Positions 26,711 through 36,318 are shown, numbered from the stretch's first letter. The stretch: DNA of 64,000 nucleotides from Arenibacter echinorum (GCF_003259375.1 NZ_QLLN01000001.1:163360-227359); one strand, 5' to 3'. A program made the numbers and translations. The notes: generated by a model not told the origin, from the sequence alone.

Positions 26711-29700
26711 ATGCTAAGAAAAAAAACCGCTGTAATACTGTGTTTTGTTGGGTCTTTATTTTACGTGAATGCCCAAGAATCCGAAATCTATACTTTTGAC
26801 CAAAAGGACTACCAGGAAGCTTTGGCCTTGTATAACAATAAACAGTATCAAGCAGCTCAGACTATCTTTGAAAAGGTAAAAAACAATACCAGGGATGAAG
26901 AGACCCAGGCCAATAGTGCGTATTATGCAGCTACTGCGGCAATTCGCCTAAATCAGTTGGGGGCCGATAGGTTAATGGAAGACTTTGTTGAAAAGTACCC
27001 AACTTCTACCAAACGCAATTCTGCCTATATCGATGTTGCCGATTATTATTTTGCAACCGGAAAATATCCATATGCCTTAAAATGGTATTCCAAGGTAGAC
27101 CAAAGTTCCATGTCGAGGAAAGACAAGGAACGCTTCAATTTTAACAATGGTTATGCCTTGTTTTCCTCCAACAAACCAAAAGAGGCCGAGCGTTATCTAA
27201 ACCAGGTGACCACTTCTCCGACCTATGGTTCCCAAGCCAAGTATTACTTGGGGTATATTTCGTATCAGCAGGACGATTATGCACAGGCCAATCAGCGTTT
27301 TGATCAGATCACCGACCAAGAATTGTTGGAGGAAAAGCTGTCCTATTATCAGGCGGATATGAACTTTAAATTGGGCAAGTTCGAAGAGGCTATAGCCTTG
27401 GCAAAAAAACAATTGCCAAAATCTGATAGAAATGAAGTTTCGGAACTCAATAAAATTATTGGGGAGAGTTATTTCAACCTAAAACAATACGCCAATGCAA
27501 TTCCTTATTTAACCGAATATAAGGGAAAAAGAGGAAAGTGGAGCAACACGGATTATTATCTATTGGGCTATTCCTATTATATGCAGGGCGATTATGCCAA
27601 TGGTATACAGCAATTCAACAAAATAATTGATGGCAACAACGATGTTTCCCAGAATGCCTATTATCATTTGGCGGAATGTTATCTGAAGTTGGATAAAAAA
27701 CAAGAGGCCTTAAACGCCTTTAGAAATGCTTCCCAAATGGATTTCATTCCTGAAATTCAAAAGGATGCCTATTTAAATTATGCCCGACTGAGCTATGAAA
27801 TAGGGAATGCGTATGAGCCCGTACCTAAGGTATTGACCAATTATTTGGAGAAATATCCCAATGACCCCAATAAAGGGGAGATGCAGGAACTTTTGGTGGA
27901 TTCTTATATCACTTCCAAAAATTTTGCCGGTGCCATGGAGCTTTTGGAGAAAAACAAAAACTTTGCCAGTAAGGCAACTTATCAAAAAGTGGCCTTTTAC
28001 AGGGGAGTGGAATTGTTCTTGGAAATGAATTATGAGGAAGCATCGGCCGTGTTTAAAAAATCCCTGGACAATGCCGAAGACCAATACTTTAAGGCCAGGT
28101 CCAGCTACTGGAAGGCGGAATCCGACTATAACATGAATCACTTTGATGAGGCATTGGCTGGATATCTTCAATTCAAATCAAATCCCAGTGCCAAAGCAAC
28201 TCCTGAATTAAAGGATTTGAATTACAATCTGGCTTATACCTATTTCAAACTAAGAAATTATAATAATGCCATAGCTGCGTTTTCTGGTTACGTGGAGTCC
28301 AATAACGGGGATAGCGAAAAACTAAATGATGCCTATCTGCGCTTAGGGGATAGTTATTTTGTGAGCAGCAAATATTGGCCTGCCATAGAGACCTATAATA
28401 AGGCAATAGCTCGGAATAGTCCTTCGAGCGACTATGCGGCCTACCAGAAGGCAATGAGCTATGGGTTTGTTGACAGGAGTGCTACCAAAATAGAGGAGCT
28501 TTCCAACTTTGTGTCCAGATATCCAAACTCAACCCTTAAGGACGACGCCTTGTTTGAACTGGCCAATTCCTATGTCAGGGCCAATAATACGGAAAGAGGG
28601 TTACAGCTGTACGATCAACTTATCATGGATTACAAGGGCAGCACTTTGGTGCCACAGGCCATGCTGCGTCAGGGATTGGTGTATTATAATGCCAATAGAA
28701 ATGAACAGGCTTTGGCCAAATTCAAAACAGTGGTAAGGGATCACCCAAACACTCAGGAAGCGCTTCAAGCCGTAACTACGGCCAAGCTTATTTATGTAGA
28801 TCTGGGTAGGGTGAATGAATATGCCCAATGGGTTAAAGGTCTCGATTTTGTTGAGGTAACCGATACAGAACTGGACAATGCTACTTTTGAATCTGCGGAC
28901 AAACAATATATTGAAGGCAATCAGGATGCGGCCATAAAGGGATATGAGGCCTATATTAAACAATTTCCAAACGGACTGAATTCCTTAAAAGCCAATTTTA
29001 ATTTGGCACAATTGTATTTTGGCAAAGGTCAGAAGGACAAAGCACTGCCCTACTTTAAGAATGTGGCCGGAAAGGGCGCCAATGAATATGCCGAGCAGGC
29101 ACTTACCAGGGTATGCGAGATCTATGTAGGCAAGAATGATTATGTTACGGCCATTCCCTACTTGGAAGAACTGGAAGCCAAGGCGGAAATTCAACAGAAT
29201 ATCACCTTTGCCCAGTCCAATTTAATGAAGGGTTATTATCAGCGGTCAGACTACGCCAAGACCATTCAATATGCCACTAAGGTGTTGTCCAATTCCAACA
29301 TAGATAACCGAATTAAAAGTGATGCACAAATAATGATCGCAAGATCGGCTATTAAGACCAAGGATGAGAACAGGGCGGAAAAGGCCTATTCGGAAGTGGT
29401 TAAAATTGCAACTGGGGAGTTAGCGGCCGAGGCACTTTATTACGACGCTTATTTTAAGAATAAGGCCCAAAATCACGAGGCTTCCAATGCTTCGGTTCAA
29501 AAATTGGCCAAGGATTATGCGGGGTATAAGGAATGGAGTGCCAAAGGTTTGATCATTATGGCCAAGAATTTCTATGCCTTGGGAGATGCTTTCCAAGCTA
29601 CCTACATTTTGGATAGTGTTATCGCCAATTTCGGAGATTTTCCTGAAATAGTGGCTCAGGCCAAACAGGAATCGTCCATTATTAAGGCAAAAGAAGCTCA

Positions 29701-29734
29701 AAGTAATTCCTCTATTAATCCAGAGGGAAATTAA
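26711..29734 (+). CDS. Secreted tetratricopeptide-repeat protein
   Basis: This 1007-residue exported protein (signal peptide to about residue 21, VNAQ) is made almost wholly of TPR and Sel1-like helical hairpins. Many units have the form 'A-x-x-x-Y-x-x-G-x-Y-x-x-A' (for example 'YLGYISYQQDDYAQANQRFDQI', 'LGYSYYMQGDYANGIQQFNKI'). TPR arrays bind proteins. Its stop codon is 25 bases before the start of the outer-membrane barrel gene, so the pair is an operon and the two proteins likely work together at the outer membrane. There is no catalytic domain. The specific role is unknown; similar pairs are frequent in Flavobacteriia. Confidence 0.8.
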   Translation: MLRKKTAVILCFVGSLFYVNAQESEIYTFDQKDYQEALALYNNKQYQAAQTIFEKVKNNTRDEETQANSAYYAATAAIRLNQLGADRLMEDFVEKYPTSTKRNSAYIDVADYYFATGKYPYALKWYSKVDQSSMSRKDKERFNFNNGYALFSSNKPKEAERYLNQVTTSPTYGSQAKYYLGYISYQQDDYAQANQRFDQITDQELLEEKLSYYQADMNFKLGKFEEAIALAKKQLPKSDRNEVSELNKIIGESYFNLKQYANAIPYLTEYKGKRGKWSNTDYYLLGYSYYMQGDYANGIQQFNKIIDGNNDVSQNAYYHLAECYLKLDKKQEALNAFRNASQMDFIPEIQKDAYLNYARLSYEIGNAYEPVPKVLTNYLEKYPNDPNKGEMQELLVDSYITSKNFAGAMELLEKNKNFASKATYQKVAFYRGVELFLEMNYEEASAVFKKSLDNAEDQYFKARSSYWKAESDYNMNHFDEALAGYLQFKSNPSAKATPELKDLNYNLAYTYFKLRNYNNAIAAFSGYVESNNGDSEKLNDAYLRLGDSYFVSSKYWPAIETYNKAIARNSPSSDYAAYQKAMSYGFVDRSATKIEELSNFVSRYPNSTLKDDALFELANSYVRANNTERGLQLYDQLIMDYKGSTLVPQAMLRQGLVYYNANRNEQALAKFKTVVRDHPNTQEALQAVTTAKLIYVDLGRVNEYAQWVKGLDFVEVTDTELDNATFESADKQYIEGNQDAAIKGYEAYIKQFPNGLNSLKANFNLAQLYFGKGQKDKALPYFKNVAGKGANEYAEQALTRVCEIYVGKNDYVTAIPYLEELEAKAEIQQNITFAQSNLMKGYYQRSDYAKTIQYATKVLSNSNIDNRIKSDAQIMIARSAIKTKDENRAEKAYSEVVKIATGELAAEALYYDAYFKNKAQNHEASNASVQKLAKDYAGYKEWSAKGLIIMAKNFYALGDAFQATYILDSVIANFGDFPEIVAQAKQESSIIKAKEAQSNSSINPEGN

Positions 29735-29759
29735 AATTTCCTTGCAAAAAGAACACAAT

Positions 29760-31511
29760 ATGCACAAGCACATTAAAATATCCATATTTGCTATTTTAGG
29801 TTTTCTACAGATCGGATTGGCACAGGATGATAAAAAAGATTTAGGTACGGAAACGGTGACAGTGGTAAAGGCATATGCACCTACCATTTCGGATGCGTTT
29901 AAGGTGAAGTCAATACCTACTTTGAACGATTCCATTGTTTTGCAAAAAAAGCCTATCAATTACAGTATATTTTCCGTGCCCGTGGCCTCTACATTTACAC
30001 CTTCTAAGGGTAAGGCTTCCGGGGTGAAAAAACTACCCCCGGAAAAAATATATAACTCCTATGCATCCTTAGGTCTGGGCAACTTTAATAACGCTTTGGC
30101 GGATTTCTATACCAGTAGCGCCCTGAACAGGGATGAAAGATTGGATGTAAGTCTTAACCACCATTCCTCTAGGGGGGAAATAGACGGAACCGCTTTGGAT
30201 AATATATTTTATAATACCAAATTGGATGCCAATTATACCAAAAGGGACAGGGATATAAGTTGGGGAGCCAATATAGGGGCACAACATCAATTATATAATT
30301 GGTACGGAATCCCCAATGGATATTATACAGAGGAACTAGTGAACGATATAGATGAAAAACAGAACTATTTCAATGCATTTGCAGGTGGTTTTGTGGAAAT
30401 GGAGGATTCCTTCTTTAAAAGTGTCAATTTGTTCTATAGAAGGTTTTGGGATTCCACCAAATCAGGTGAAAATAGGGCAGTGCTAAAGCCTGCCTTCGAA
30501 TTTCCCTTAGGCGATGAGTTATTGACACTTAAGGCCAAGGTAGATTATTTGGGCGGTAAGTTTAAAAATGGCCAAGTGGCCAATGATTCCAATGTGCCTG
30601 GAATAGATTATTCGCATTTGCAAGTTGGTATAAATCCCAATATTAATATTTTAGGAGACGATCTTTCGCTTAACCTCGGCGTTAATTTAGTGTATGGTAT
30701 GGATTTGGAAAACAGCGAGGGCAATTTCTATATTTATCCCACAATTACGGCATCGTATCGTTTGTTGGATGAGGTGGCCATAGCTTACGGTGGGGTAGAA
30801 GGTGAGTTAAAGCAAAACTCGTTCTATGGATTTGTAGAGGAGAACCCCTACGTTTCCCCAACCTTGGACATGCAACCAACAGATCAGCAATACGACGCCT
30901 ACATTGGTTTAAAAGGGCAATTATTACCTAATCTTAGTTACAATCTTAAGGGCTCTTATATGGCGGAAAATAGAAAACCACTATTTTTGCTGAATCCTGA
31001 AAATACTTCCAGGACAGATGAAAAAGGGTATTTCTATGGAAATAGTTTCCAGGTGTTTTATGATGACGTAAAGACCTTAGGCATTTTTGGTGAATTAAAT
31101 GTAGATATAAACCGTAATTTTAGTCTAGGAATAAATGCCCAAGTGTATGACTATGATACGGAAACGGATAATCCGGCTTGGAACCTGCCAGGTCTTACCG
31201 CATCTATGTTTATGGATTATCAAATAGGAGAGAAGTGGTTCATGGGTGCCAATTTATTTTATGTGGGAGAACGCGATGATCTTTATACGGTGGCCTCGCC
31301 AGGTACATTACCGGAAGATTTTGATATGACTCCCATTACCTTGGATAGCTATTTTGATGCCAATGCGCATATTGGCTATCGAATAAATGAGCAATTGTCC
31401 GTTTTTGCAAAAGCTAATAATATAGCCAACCAGAATTATATGCGTTGGAACAATTATCAAGTACAGGGATTCCAGGTCTTGGCCGGAGCCACGTACAAAT
31501 TTGATTTATAG
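29760..31511 (+). CDS. TonB-receptor-like outer-membrane beta-barrel protein without plug
   Basis: From the ATG at 29760 (583 residues) the protein has a signal peptide (ILGFLQIGLAQ). Short polar strands alternate with aromatic residues to the end, finishing 'QVLAGATYKFDL' in the way of outer-membrane barrels. It is too short for, and lacks, the plug domain of TonB-dependent receptors, although the C-terminal strands ('ANNIANQNYMRWNNYQVQGFQVLAGATYKF') are receptor-like. The first 60 residues (ETVTVVKAYAPTISDAFKVKSIP) form a short leader instead. It follows the TPR gene closely and probably acts with it. A long hairpin terminator follows. Confidence 0.75.
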   Translation: MHKHIKISIFAILGFLQIGLAQDDKKDLGTETVTVVKAYAPTISDAFKVKSIPTLNDSIVLQKKPINYSIFSVPVASTFTPSKGKASGVKKLPPEKIYNSYASLGLGNFNNALADFYTSSALNRDERLDVSLNHHSSRGEIDGTALDNIFYNTKLDANYTKRDRDISWGANIGAQHQLYNWYGIPNGYYTEELVNDIDEKQNYFNAFAGGFVEMEDSFFKSVNLFYRRFWDSTKSGENRAVLKPAFEFPLGDELLTLKAKVDYLGGKFKNGQVANDSNVPGIDYSHLQVGINPNINILGDDLSLNLGVNLVYGMDLENSEGNFYIYPTITASYRLLDEVAIAYGGVEGELKQNSFYGFVEENPYVSPTLDMQPTDQQYDAYIGLKGQLLPNLSYNLKGSYMAENRKPLFLLNPENTSRTDEKGYFYGNSFQVFYDDVKTLGIFGELNVDINRNFSLGINAQVYDYDTETDNPAWNLPGLTASMFMDYQIGEKWFMGANLFYVGERDDLYTVASPGTLPEDFDMTPITLDSYFDANAHIGYRINEQLSVFAKANNIANQNYMRWNNYQVQGFQVLAGATYKFDL

Positions 31512-31931
31512 ATAAGAATTAATTATTAAAATTAGCGGTTGGTCATGATCTGCCAAAAACCCCGTGGTATTTTATGATCTCCGTAAATGTACCTTCTGCC
31601 TTTAGCCTTCTATCTTGGGAGGCAAAAAGGCAGTAAGGTATTTTTGTTTTTAAGAGTAATTGCATTATTGGGAGTTAAATAACGATGTGACCTCTTGTCC
31701 CATTTTTAACTAGACACCCCGCGATGAGGTTACCAAGGATAAGATTTTTTTTAAAGCGGTGATGGCAAATCTTGAACAAAGTTATATTTGGGAAATTGTA
31801 TTTTTTAAAACTGTCCCATTCGTCACGCTTACGGGACATTTAGTCACAGAATAGGAAAAAAGATTACTTTTTGTTAATGGATAACTTTCTTTTGTTGTCT
31901 CGATAAATATTAATATTAAAACTTTATAAGA
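31512..31931. other. Intergenic region after the barrel gene
   Basis: About 420 bases. It holds the terminator at 31590-31650. Beyond that I see an AT-rich stretch with a possible -7 element TATATTTG at 31784-31791 but no well-placed -33 element. No gene is visible. Confidence 0.45.
31590..31650 (+). terminator. Terminator of the TPR/barrel operon
   Basis: TACCTTCTGCCTTT pairs, with small bulges, with AAAGGCAGTAAGGTA across a 22-base loop, followed by TTTTTGTTTTT (31640-31651). Confidence 0.7.
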
Positions 31932-32357
31932 ATGAGAAATTTTGGAAAATTGTTTTACGCCAGTATTTTTTTTGTTTGCGGCAGTATGTCCCTTTTGGCA
32001 GAGAACCCAAGTAATAGTACTTTTTGTTCCATTGATCCTACCGAAGTACTTGAAAAAGTGTATAAATCCCCAATCGGAATATGGGAATATACAGTGGAGG
32101 ATGTTCCTTACGAATACAGTGCAGGAGTGTTGGTCATTACCAAGGAAAAAGAGGAGTATAAGGTGTTAGTAAAAGTCAATTACAATACCCTGACGGCTTC
32201 AGATGTAAAGGTCAATGAAGATGAAGTAAACTTTTCGGTTTATATTGAGGGGGGTAAAGTACAAGTTTCCTTGCAAGTAAAGGATGATCTTATAAATGGT
32301 AACGCCAATTCTACAGAAGGTTCATTTTCATTGAAAGGAAAAAGAAATAAATCCTAA
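31932..32357 (+). CDS. Small secreted protein of unknown function
   Basis: The 141-residue product has a signal peptide (to about residue 23, SLLAEN). The mature part is beta-rich with alternating charges ('VLVITKEKEEYKVLVKVNY', 'NEDEVNFSVYIEGGKVQVSLQVKDDLINGN'), suggesting a small beta-sandwich or lipocalin-like fold. I recognise no family. A good terminator lies 45 bases downstream, so it is its own transcription unit. Confidence 0.6.
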   Translation: MRNFGKLFYASIFFVCGSMSLLAENPSNSTFCSIDPTEVLEKVYKSPIGIWEYTVEDVPYEYSAGVLVITKEKEEYKVLVKVNYNTLTASDVKVNEDEVNFSVYIEGGKVQVSLQVKDDLINGNANSTEGSFSLKGKRNKS

Positions 32358-32402
32358 AAATTTTATAGAACAGACAGTTGTATTTGACTGTAGGTATTAC
32401 AA

Positions 32403-32430
32403 ACATCCTTGAATATGAGGATGTTTTTTT
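32403..32430 (+). terminator. Terminator
   Basis: ACATCCT (32403-32409) pairs with AGGATGT (32418-32424), followed by TTTTTTT. It closes the small secreted protein gene. Confidence 0.85.
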
Positions 32431-32448
32431 ATTTTTGATAAAATGTAC

Positions 32449-32493
32449 CTAAACTTTTTGTCCGTGAGGGATTCTTTCTGCCAAAAAGTTTAG
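32449..32493 (+). promoter_or_regulatory. 12-bp inverted repeat in front of the OmpA-like gene
   Basis: CTAAACTTTTTG (32449-32460) and CAAAAAGTTTAG (32482-32493) are perfect inverted repeats 21 bases apart. The right arm ends 17 bases before the ATG at 32511. In RNA this gives a stable leader hairpin; in DNA it could be a two-half operator. No T-run follows, so it is not an ordinary terminator. Confidence 0.6.
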
Positions 32494-32510
32494 CATACAA
32501 TTTATTCGGT

Positions 32511-33596
32511 ATGAGGCTAATCACTGTAAGTTGTAGAAATTGGATAGGGATTTTGTCTGTATTATGCCTCGGAAGGGCTATGTCCCAAAACCTAGTGGAA
32601 AATCCCAGTTTTGAAGCTTTTTTGGAATGTCCGGATCGTTTAGGGAACTTTGGGGAAGACCTTGAATATTGGTCCGTACCCACTCAGGGAACCACGGATT
32701 ATTTTAATACCTGTAGTCTTAGCATGGGGGTGCCCACTAATTTTATGGGTGAGCAAACGGCAAAATTTGGGGATGGCTATCTAGGATTTTATATGTTCGC
32801 CCCTGAGGATTACAGGGAATATATTCAAGGTGAGTTCAAGGAGCCTTTAAAGAAAGGGATTACCTATACACTGTCCTTTTATATAAGCCTGGCGGAGAAT
32901 TCGGATCATGTTGTTCGTGATTTTGACGTTCTATTCTCGACAAAACCAATAGATGTCAAAATAAAAAAGGGAATTACCAAATGGCAGCTTTCCAAAATTG
33001 AAGGGAATAATTTCACCATCATCGAAATTTTGGGTGACGAATTTATAACGGATGACAATGCATGGACCAACATCTCCACTTCCTTTCTTGCCGCGGGCGG
33101 CGAGCAGTTTATTACTATTGGTAATTTTAAGAATAATGCTTCTACAAGGCGACAAAAATTGGTAAAGGAAAAAAATGTGAATGGGGCTTATTATTTCTTG
33201 GATATGGTATATGTTGGGGAGGGAATGCACACCTATGCCTTGGACGAGGCCCATATTTTTGAGAATGTCAATTTTAATTTCGATGAGTTTAATCTAGGGG
33301 AAAAGGGCGCACATGAGATAATGCGCGTTTACAAATATTTGCAATCTGATAGTACTTTGAATATTGTAATCAACGGTTATACGGACAATTTGGGAACTAT
33401 TTCCTACAATAAAGAGCTTTCTGTTAAACGTGCAATGACGGTGGCAAATAGGCTGATTAAATTGGGTTTGGCCAGACAAAGAATTACCTATAATGGCATT
33501 GGAACAGCGCAACCCCTAGCAAATAATGAGGATGAAGAGGGTAGGGCACGGAATAGAAGGGTGGAGTTTATAATTTCCAAAACCCCTGAAAAGTAA
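32511..33596 (+). CDS. OmpA-family outer-membrane protein
   Basis: The 361-residue protein has a signal peptide (to about residue 26, GRAMSQ). Residues about 28-240 form a beta-sandwich-like region ('NLVENPSFEAFLECPDRLGNFGEDLEYWSVP', then 'GITYTLSFYISLAENSD') resembling carbohydrate-binding or gliding-associated adhesin domains. Residues about 250-358 are a peptidoglycan-binding OmpA domain: 'FNFDEFNLGEKGAHEI', 'IVINGYTDNLGTISYNKELSVKRA', 'ITYNGIGTAQPLANNEDEEGRARNRRVEF', with the Asp and Arg that hold diaminopimelate. It probably anchors a surface domain to the cell wall. A conspicuous inverted repeat precedes the start codon. Confidence 0.85.
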   Translation: MRLITVSCRNWIGILSVLCLGRAMSQNLVENPSFEAFLECPDRLGNFGEDLEYWSVPTQGTTDYFNTCSLSMGVPTNFMGEQTAKFGDGYLGFYMFAPEDYREYIQGEFKEPLKKGITYTLSFYISLAENSDHVVRDFDVLFSTKPIDVKIKKGITKWQLSKIEGNNFTIIEILGDEFITDDNAWTNISTSFLAAGGEQFITIGNFKNNASTRRQKLVKEKNVNGAYYFLDMVYVGEGMHTYALDEAHIFENVNFNFDEFNLGEKGAHEIMRVYKYLQSDSTLNIVINGYTDNLGTISYNKELSVKRAMTVANRLIKLGLARQRITYNGIGTAQPLANNEDEEGRARNRRVEFIISKTPEK

Positions 33597-33657
33597 GGTT
33601 TTAAAGGGTTAAGCGAATTTTTTTTTGGTACTTGTTAAAATTGTTGGCTATAAATGA

Positions 33658-33687
33658 TTGTGGTTCAAACTTTTGGAACTATATTTG
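33658..33687 (+). promoter_or_regulatory. Cold-shock gene promoter
   Basis: TTG at 33658-33660 and -7 element TATATTTG at 33680-33687, 19 bases apart, match the Bacteroidota promoter consensus. The start codon is 33 bases downstream of the -7 element. Confidence 0.75.
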
Positions 33688-33720
33688 ATCCACAATAAGT
33701 AATTAATTTAAATTTTAGTA

Positions 33721-33912
33721 ATGAGTAGAGGAACAGTAAAATTTTTCAACGATGCCAAAGGATTTGGGTTCATCACAGAAGAAGGTTCTAACAAAGAACA
33801 TTTTGTACACATCTCTGGTTTAATCGACGAAATTCGCGAAGGCGATGAAGTTGAGTTTGAACTGAAAGAAGGAAAAAAAGGATTAAACGCAGTAAACGTT
33901 AAAGTTATTTAA
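33721..33912 (+). CDS. Cold-shock domain protein
   Basis: The 63-residue protein is a single cold-shock domain: 'GTVKFFNDAKGFGFI' carries RNP1 (KGFGFI) and 'HFVHISGL' carries RNP2. Such proteins bind single-stranded RNA and DNA and melt RNA structure in the cytoplasm. The length is at the short end of the CspA family. A textbook promoter is at 33658-33687 and a strong terminator follows, so it is monocistronic and likely highly expressed. Confidence 0.95.
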   Translation: MSRGTVKFFNDAKGFGFITEEGSNKEHFVHISGLIDEIREGDEVEFELKEGKKGLNAVNVKVI

Positions 33913-33943
33913 TATATACTTTTTTAATTTCCTAAGACCTAAG

Positions 33944-33970
33944 GCCTATCGTTTGATAGGCTTTTTTTTT
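33944..33970 (+). terminator. Cold-shock gene terminator
   Basis: GCCTATC (33944-33950) and GATAGGC (33955-33961) form a perfect stem with loop GTTT, followed by nine T. Confidence 0.92.
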
Positions 33971-34306
33971 GTTCGTGAGACCCGTATTTCAAAAGCCGCA
34001 GGCGCATTGAAATACGATAGTCGAACGAACCCCGCCTTTTGGCGGAGTTTGCGGTTCAATACCCCGACCTTGGGGTACCTCCCTTATAGGAGTCCCGTAT
34101 TTGGTTTAGGGTTTAAGTTATGAAGTTGGAAATTATTGCACCTGAATGTGCTGATCTGGCTTTATATTTATAGACCTTAGTTGGGCCTAGTTTTATTCTT
34201 TATATTGGTCTATGGAAACATTTATGGGCAATATTGGTACACAGTCACGCTAATCCCCATATTACTATTGTTGGTTTCCTTACCTAACTAAAATGCTATT
34301 GTCCCT
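33971..34306. repeat. Second palindrome cluster in an intergenic region
   Basis: No gene is visible. Several hairpins follow one another: CGTATTTCAA (33983-33992) with TTGAAATACG (34007-34016), then a CCCGCC-TTTT-GGCGG palindrome near 34030-34046, then TACCCCGACCTTGGGGTA near 34061-34078. The style is like the cluster at 6195-6431. The part from about 34100 to 34306 is plain AT-rich DNA and presumably holds the promoter of the SIS gene. Confidence 0.55.
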
Positions 34307-35023
34307 ATGTTCGAATATTTGGAGAAAATAAAATTACTGATCAATAAAATGTCTACTGATCAGAAAGATCAATTGGTTAGTGCCGCTAAAATTGTGGCGG
34401 ACGTTATAAAGAACGATGGCATAATCCACACCATAGGTACTGGTCATTCCCAGATGATCGGTATGGAAATGTTTGGCAGGGCCTCCAATTTGGCCAATGT
34501 AAATGCCATTATGGACGATATGGTGCTTATGGCAGGCGGGGCAAGAAGATCGGCAGAAATGGAGCAGATTAGTGGTCTTGCCGAAATACTTTGGAACAAC
34601 TATACATTTAATAAAGGGGATGTATTGATAGTTGTTTCCAATTCCGGAAGAAATGCCTTGCCCTTGGAGATGGCTATGAAGGCCAAGCAGGAAGGATTAA
34701 GTACAATAGCGATCACCTCCTTGGAGCAGTCCAAAAGGTATGCTTCCAGACACGTGAGTGGAAAGAAATTATATCAGATTGCGGATTTGGTCATTGATAA
34801 TTGTGTTCCTTCCGGGGATGGGGTTATCTCCATAAACGATCTTCTCATAGGTCCAGCTTCCTCGGTGTTGGGAATGATCATTGTAAATATAATCTCCACC
34901 GAAGCCATCAAAATTAATCTGGACAGAGGTGTGTATGTCTCCGTTTTTCAAAGTCAGAACATAGATGAGGCGGACAATGAGGCGCTCTATCAAAAATATG
35001 AGTCCCGGATTAAACACCTATAG
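34307..35023 (+). CDS. SIS-domain sugar isomerase-like protein
   Basis: The 238 residues form a single SIS domain of the type found in phosphosugar isomerases and their regulators: '[22 protein letters not shown]' near the N-terminus, '[36 protein letters not shown]' as the phosphosugar loop, and '[12 protein letters not shown]'. The sequence is closest in look to the UPF0309-type sugar isomerase domain group. It is cytoplasmic. It ends 16 bases from the convergent Nramp-like gene, at the edge of the uronate genes, but nothing shows that it belongs to the alginate pathway; an amino-sugar substrate is equally possible. Confidence 0.8.
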   Translation: MFEYLEKIKLLINKMSTDQKDQLVSAAKIVADVIKNDGIIHTIGTGHSQMIGMEMFGRASNLANVNAIMDDMVLMAGGARRSAEMEQISGLAEILWNNYTFNKGDVLIVVSNSGRNALPLEMAMKAKQEGLSTIAITSLEQSKRYASRHVSGKKLYQIADLVIDNCVPSGDGVISINDLLIGPASSVLGMIIVNIISTEAIKINLDRGVYVSVFQSQNIDEADNEALYQKYESRIKHL

Positions 35024-35039
35024 CATCTATATGGGCTCT

Positions 35040-36314
35040 CTAAAAGTAGTCCAAGAGTGCCACAATCCCATTATAAGAAATAATAATTGAAAAAAGAAAA
35101 GCAGCATATAATCCTATATTTAGGAAAATACTTGCTTTGTAATTGCCCATAAGCTTTTTATTATTGATCAGTAGAATAATCCCGAATATTACCAAGGGCA
35201 GTACAAATACATTAAATACTTGGGATAAAATCTGCATTTCTATAGGGTTGGCGCCAAAAACAGGTACAATTAGCGCAAACAGACATGCAACCGCCGTAAT
35301 TATCTTAAACTGCTTGGAAGTGGTGTCCAATTCCCCTGATTGGTAATCGGCCAATAGAATAGGAGCAATCAATAGGCATGGAAATATAGAGGACAGACCG
35401 GCACTTAAAGTTCCAAAGAAAAACAGGGTCAAAGCGAATTTTCCTGCTACCGGTTCCAAGGTGTTTACCATATCTAAAACTTTGGTAACTGGCTGACCTT
35501 GATGAAACAGGGCGCCACTGGCTACGGCCATAACCGATGCACTAATAACAAAGACCAGACAAGCGGCTATTATGGAATCCTTTTTTTGTTGCTTGAGGTT
35601 GTTGATATTCCATCCCTTACCCTTAACGAATAATGGACGCGATAAAAAAGTGGCGGCTGCCATAGTAGTCCCTACAAAGGCGGCCACCATCATTTTACCT
35701 CCTTCCACCTGGGGTATGGATGGAATTAGACCTTTTGCCACTTCAATAGGCAAGGGGTAGACCATAAAAAGAGATATAAAAAAGGAAAGCCCCATTATAG
35801 TGACGAAAATCACCAATATTTTTTCAAAGAAGGCATATTTTCCTACCATGAGGAATCCATACATAATTATAATCACCACAATAGCAATTATTAAAACAGA
35901 TTCATATTGATGGCCCTGTAAATTGGGAAAATAGATAAGGAATATCTCGAAGATAATGTTGGCGGAAATCCCTAAAATTCCCATCAAGGAATTCCATTGC
36001 CCAAATGAAATGCCAATGATTATCATTATGGCAATAAGCTTACCCCATTTTAGGTGTTTTTTAAAAGCAAATAGCGCTGTTTCTCCGGTAACTAGGGCGT
36101 AATTGCCATAGGAGAACATTAAGATTCCAGAAAATATGCAACTCAACAATAAAACCCATAGCAATTGCATGCCATAGGTGCTTCCCGCAACGATCATAGA
36201 CGTTACGCTCCCTGTACCTATAGTATAACCAATTGCAAAAATCCCTGGGCCAAAAGCCAGTATTAGGGCCAATATTTTTTTTAGAAATGAATTGTTTTTG
36301 GTCGGGTTTTCCAT
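35040..36314 (-). CDS. Nramp-like permease lacking metal-binding motifs
   Basis: The 424-residue protein has about 11 transmembrane segments and begins 'ILALILAFGPGIFAIGYTIGTGSV', which aligns with the first helix of Nramp transporters. The hallmark DPGN motif is replaced by G33-T-G-S36. In the sixth helix the MPH motif is replaced by M218-A-A220 ('VGTTMAAATFLSRP'). The residues that ligate Mn2+ or Fe2+ are therefore missing. It starts 4 bases after the eda stop codon, so it is co-transcribed with the KDPG aldolase gene. A sugar-acid or other organic substrate is a reasonable inference; routine annotation would call it a metal transporter. Confidence 0.7.
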   Translation of the reverse strand: MENPTKNNSFLKKILALILAFGPGIFAIGYTIGTGSVTSMIVAGSTYGMQLLWVLLLSCIFSGILMFSYGNYALVTGETALFAFKKHLKWGKLIAIMIIIGISFGQWNSLMGILGISANIIFEIFLIYFPNLQGHQYESVLIIAIVVIIIMYGFLMVGKYAFFEKILVIFVTIMGLSFFISLFMVYPLPIEVAKGLIPSIPQVEGGKMMVAAFVGTTMAAATFLSRPLFVKGKGWNINNLKQQKKDSIIAACLVFVISASVMAVASGALFHQGQPVTKVLDMVNTLEPVAGKFALTLFFFGTLSAGLSSIFPCLLIAPILLADYQSGELDTTSKQFKIITAVACLFALIVPVFGANPIEMQILSQVFNVFVLPLVIFGIILLINNKKLMGNYKASIFLNIGLYAAFLFSIIISYNGIVALLDYF

Positions 36315-36318
36315 CTAA

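Noticed and set aside
35040-36314. Calling the eda-linked permease a Mn/Fe transporter
   Set aside because: Both metal-binding motifs of Nramp are replaced, so a metal substrate is not supported.
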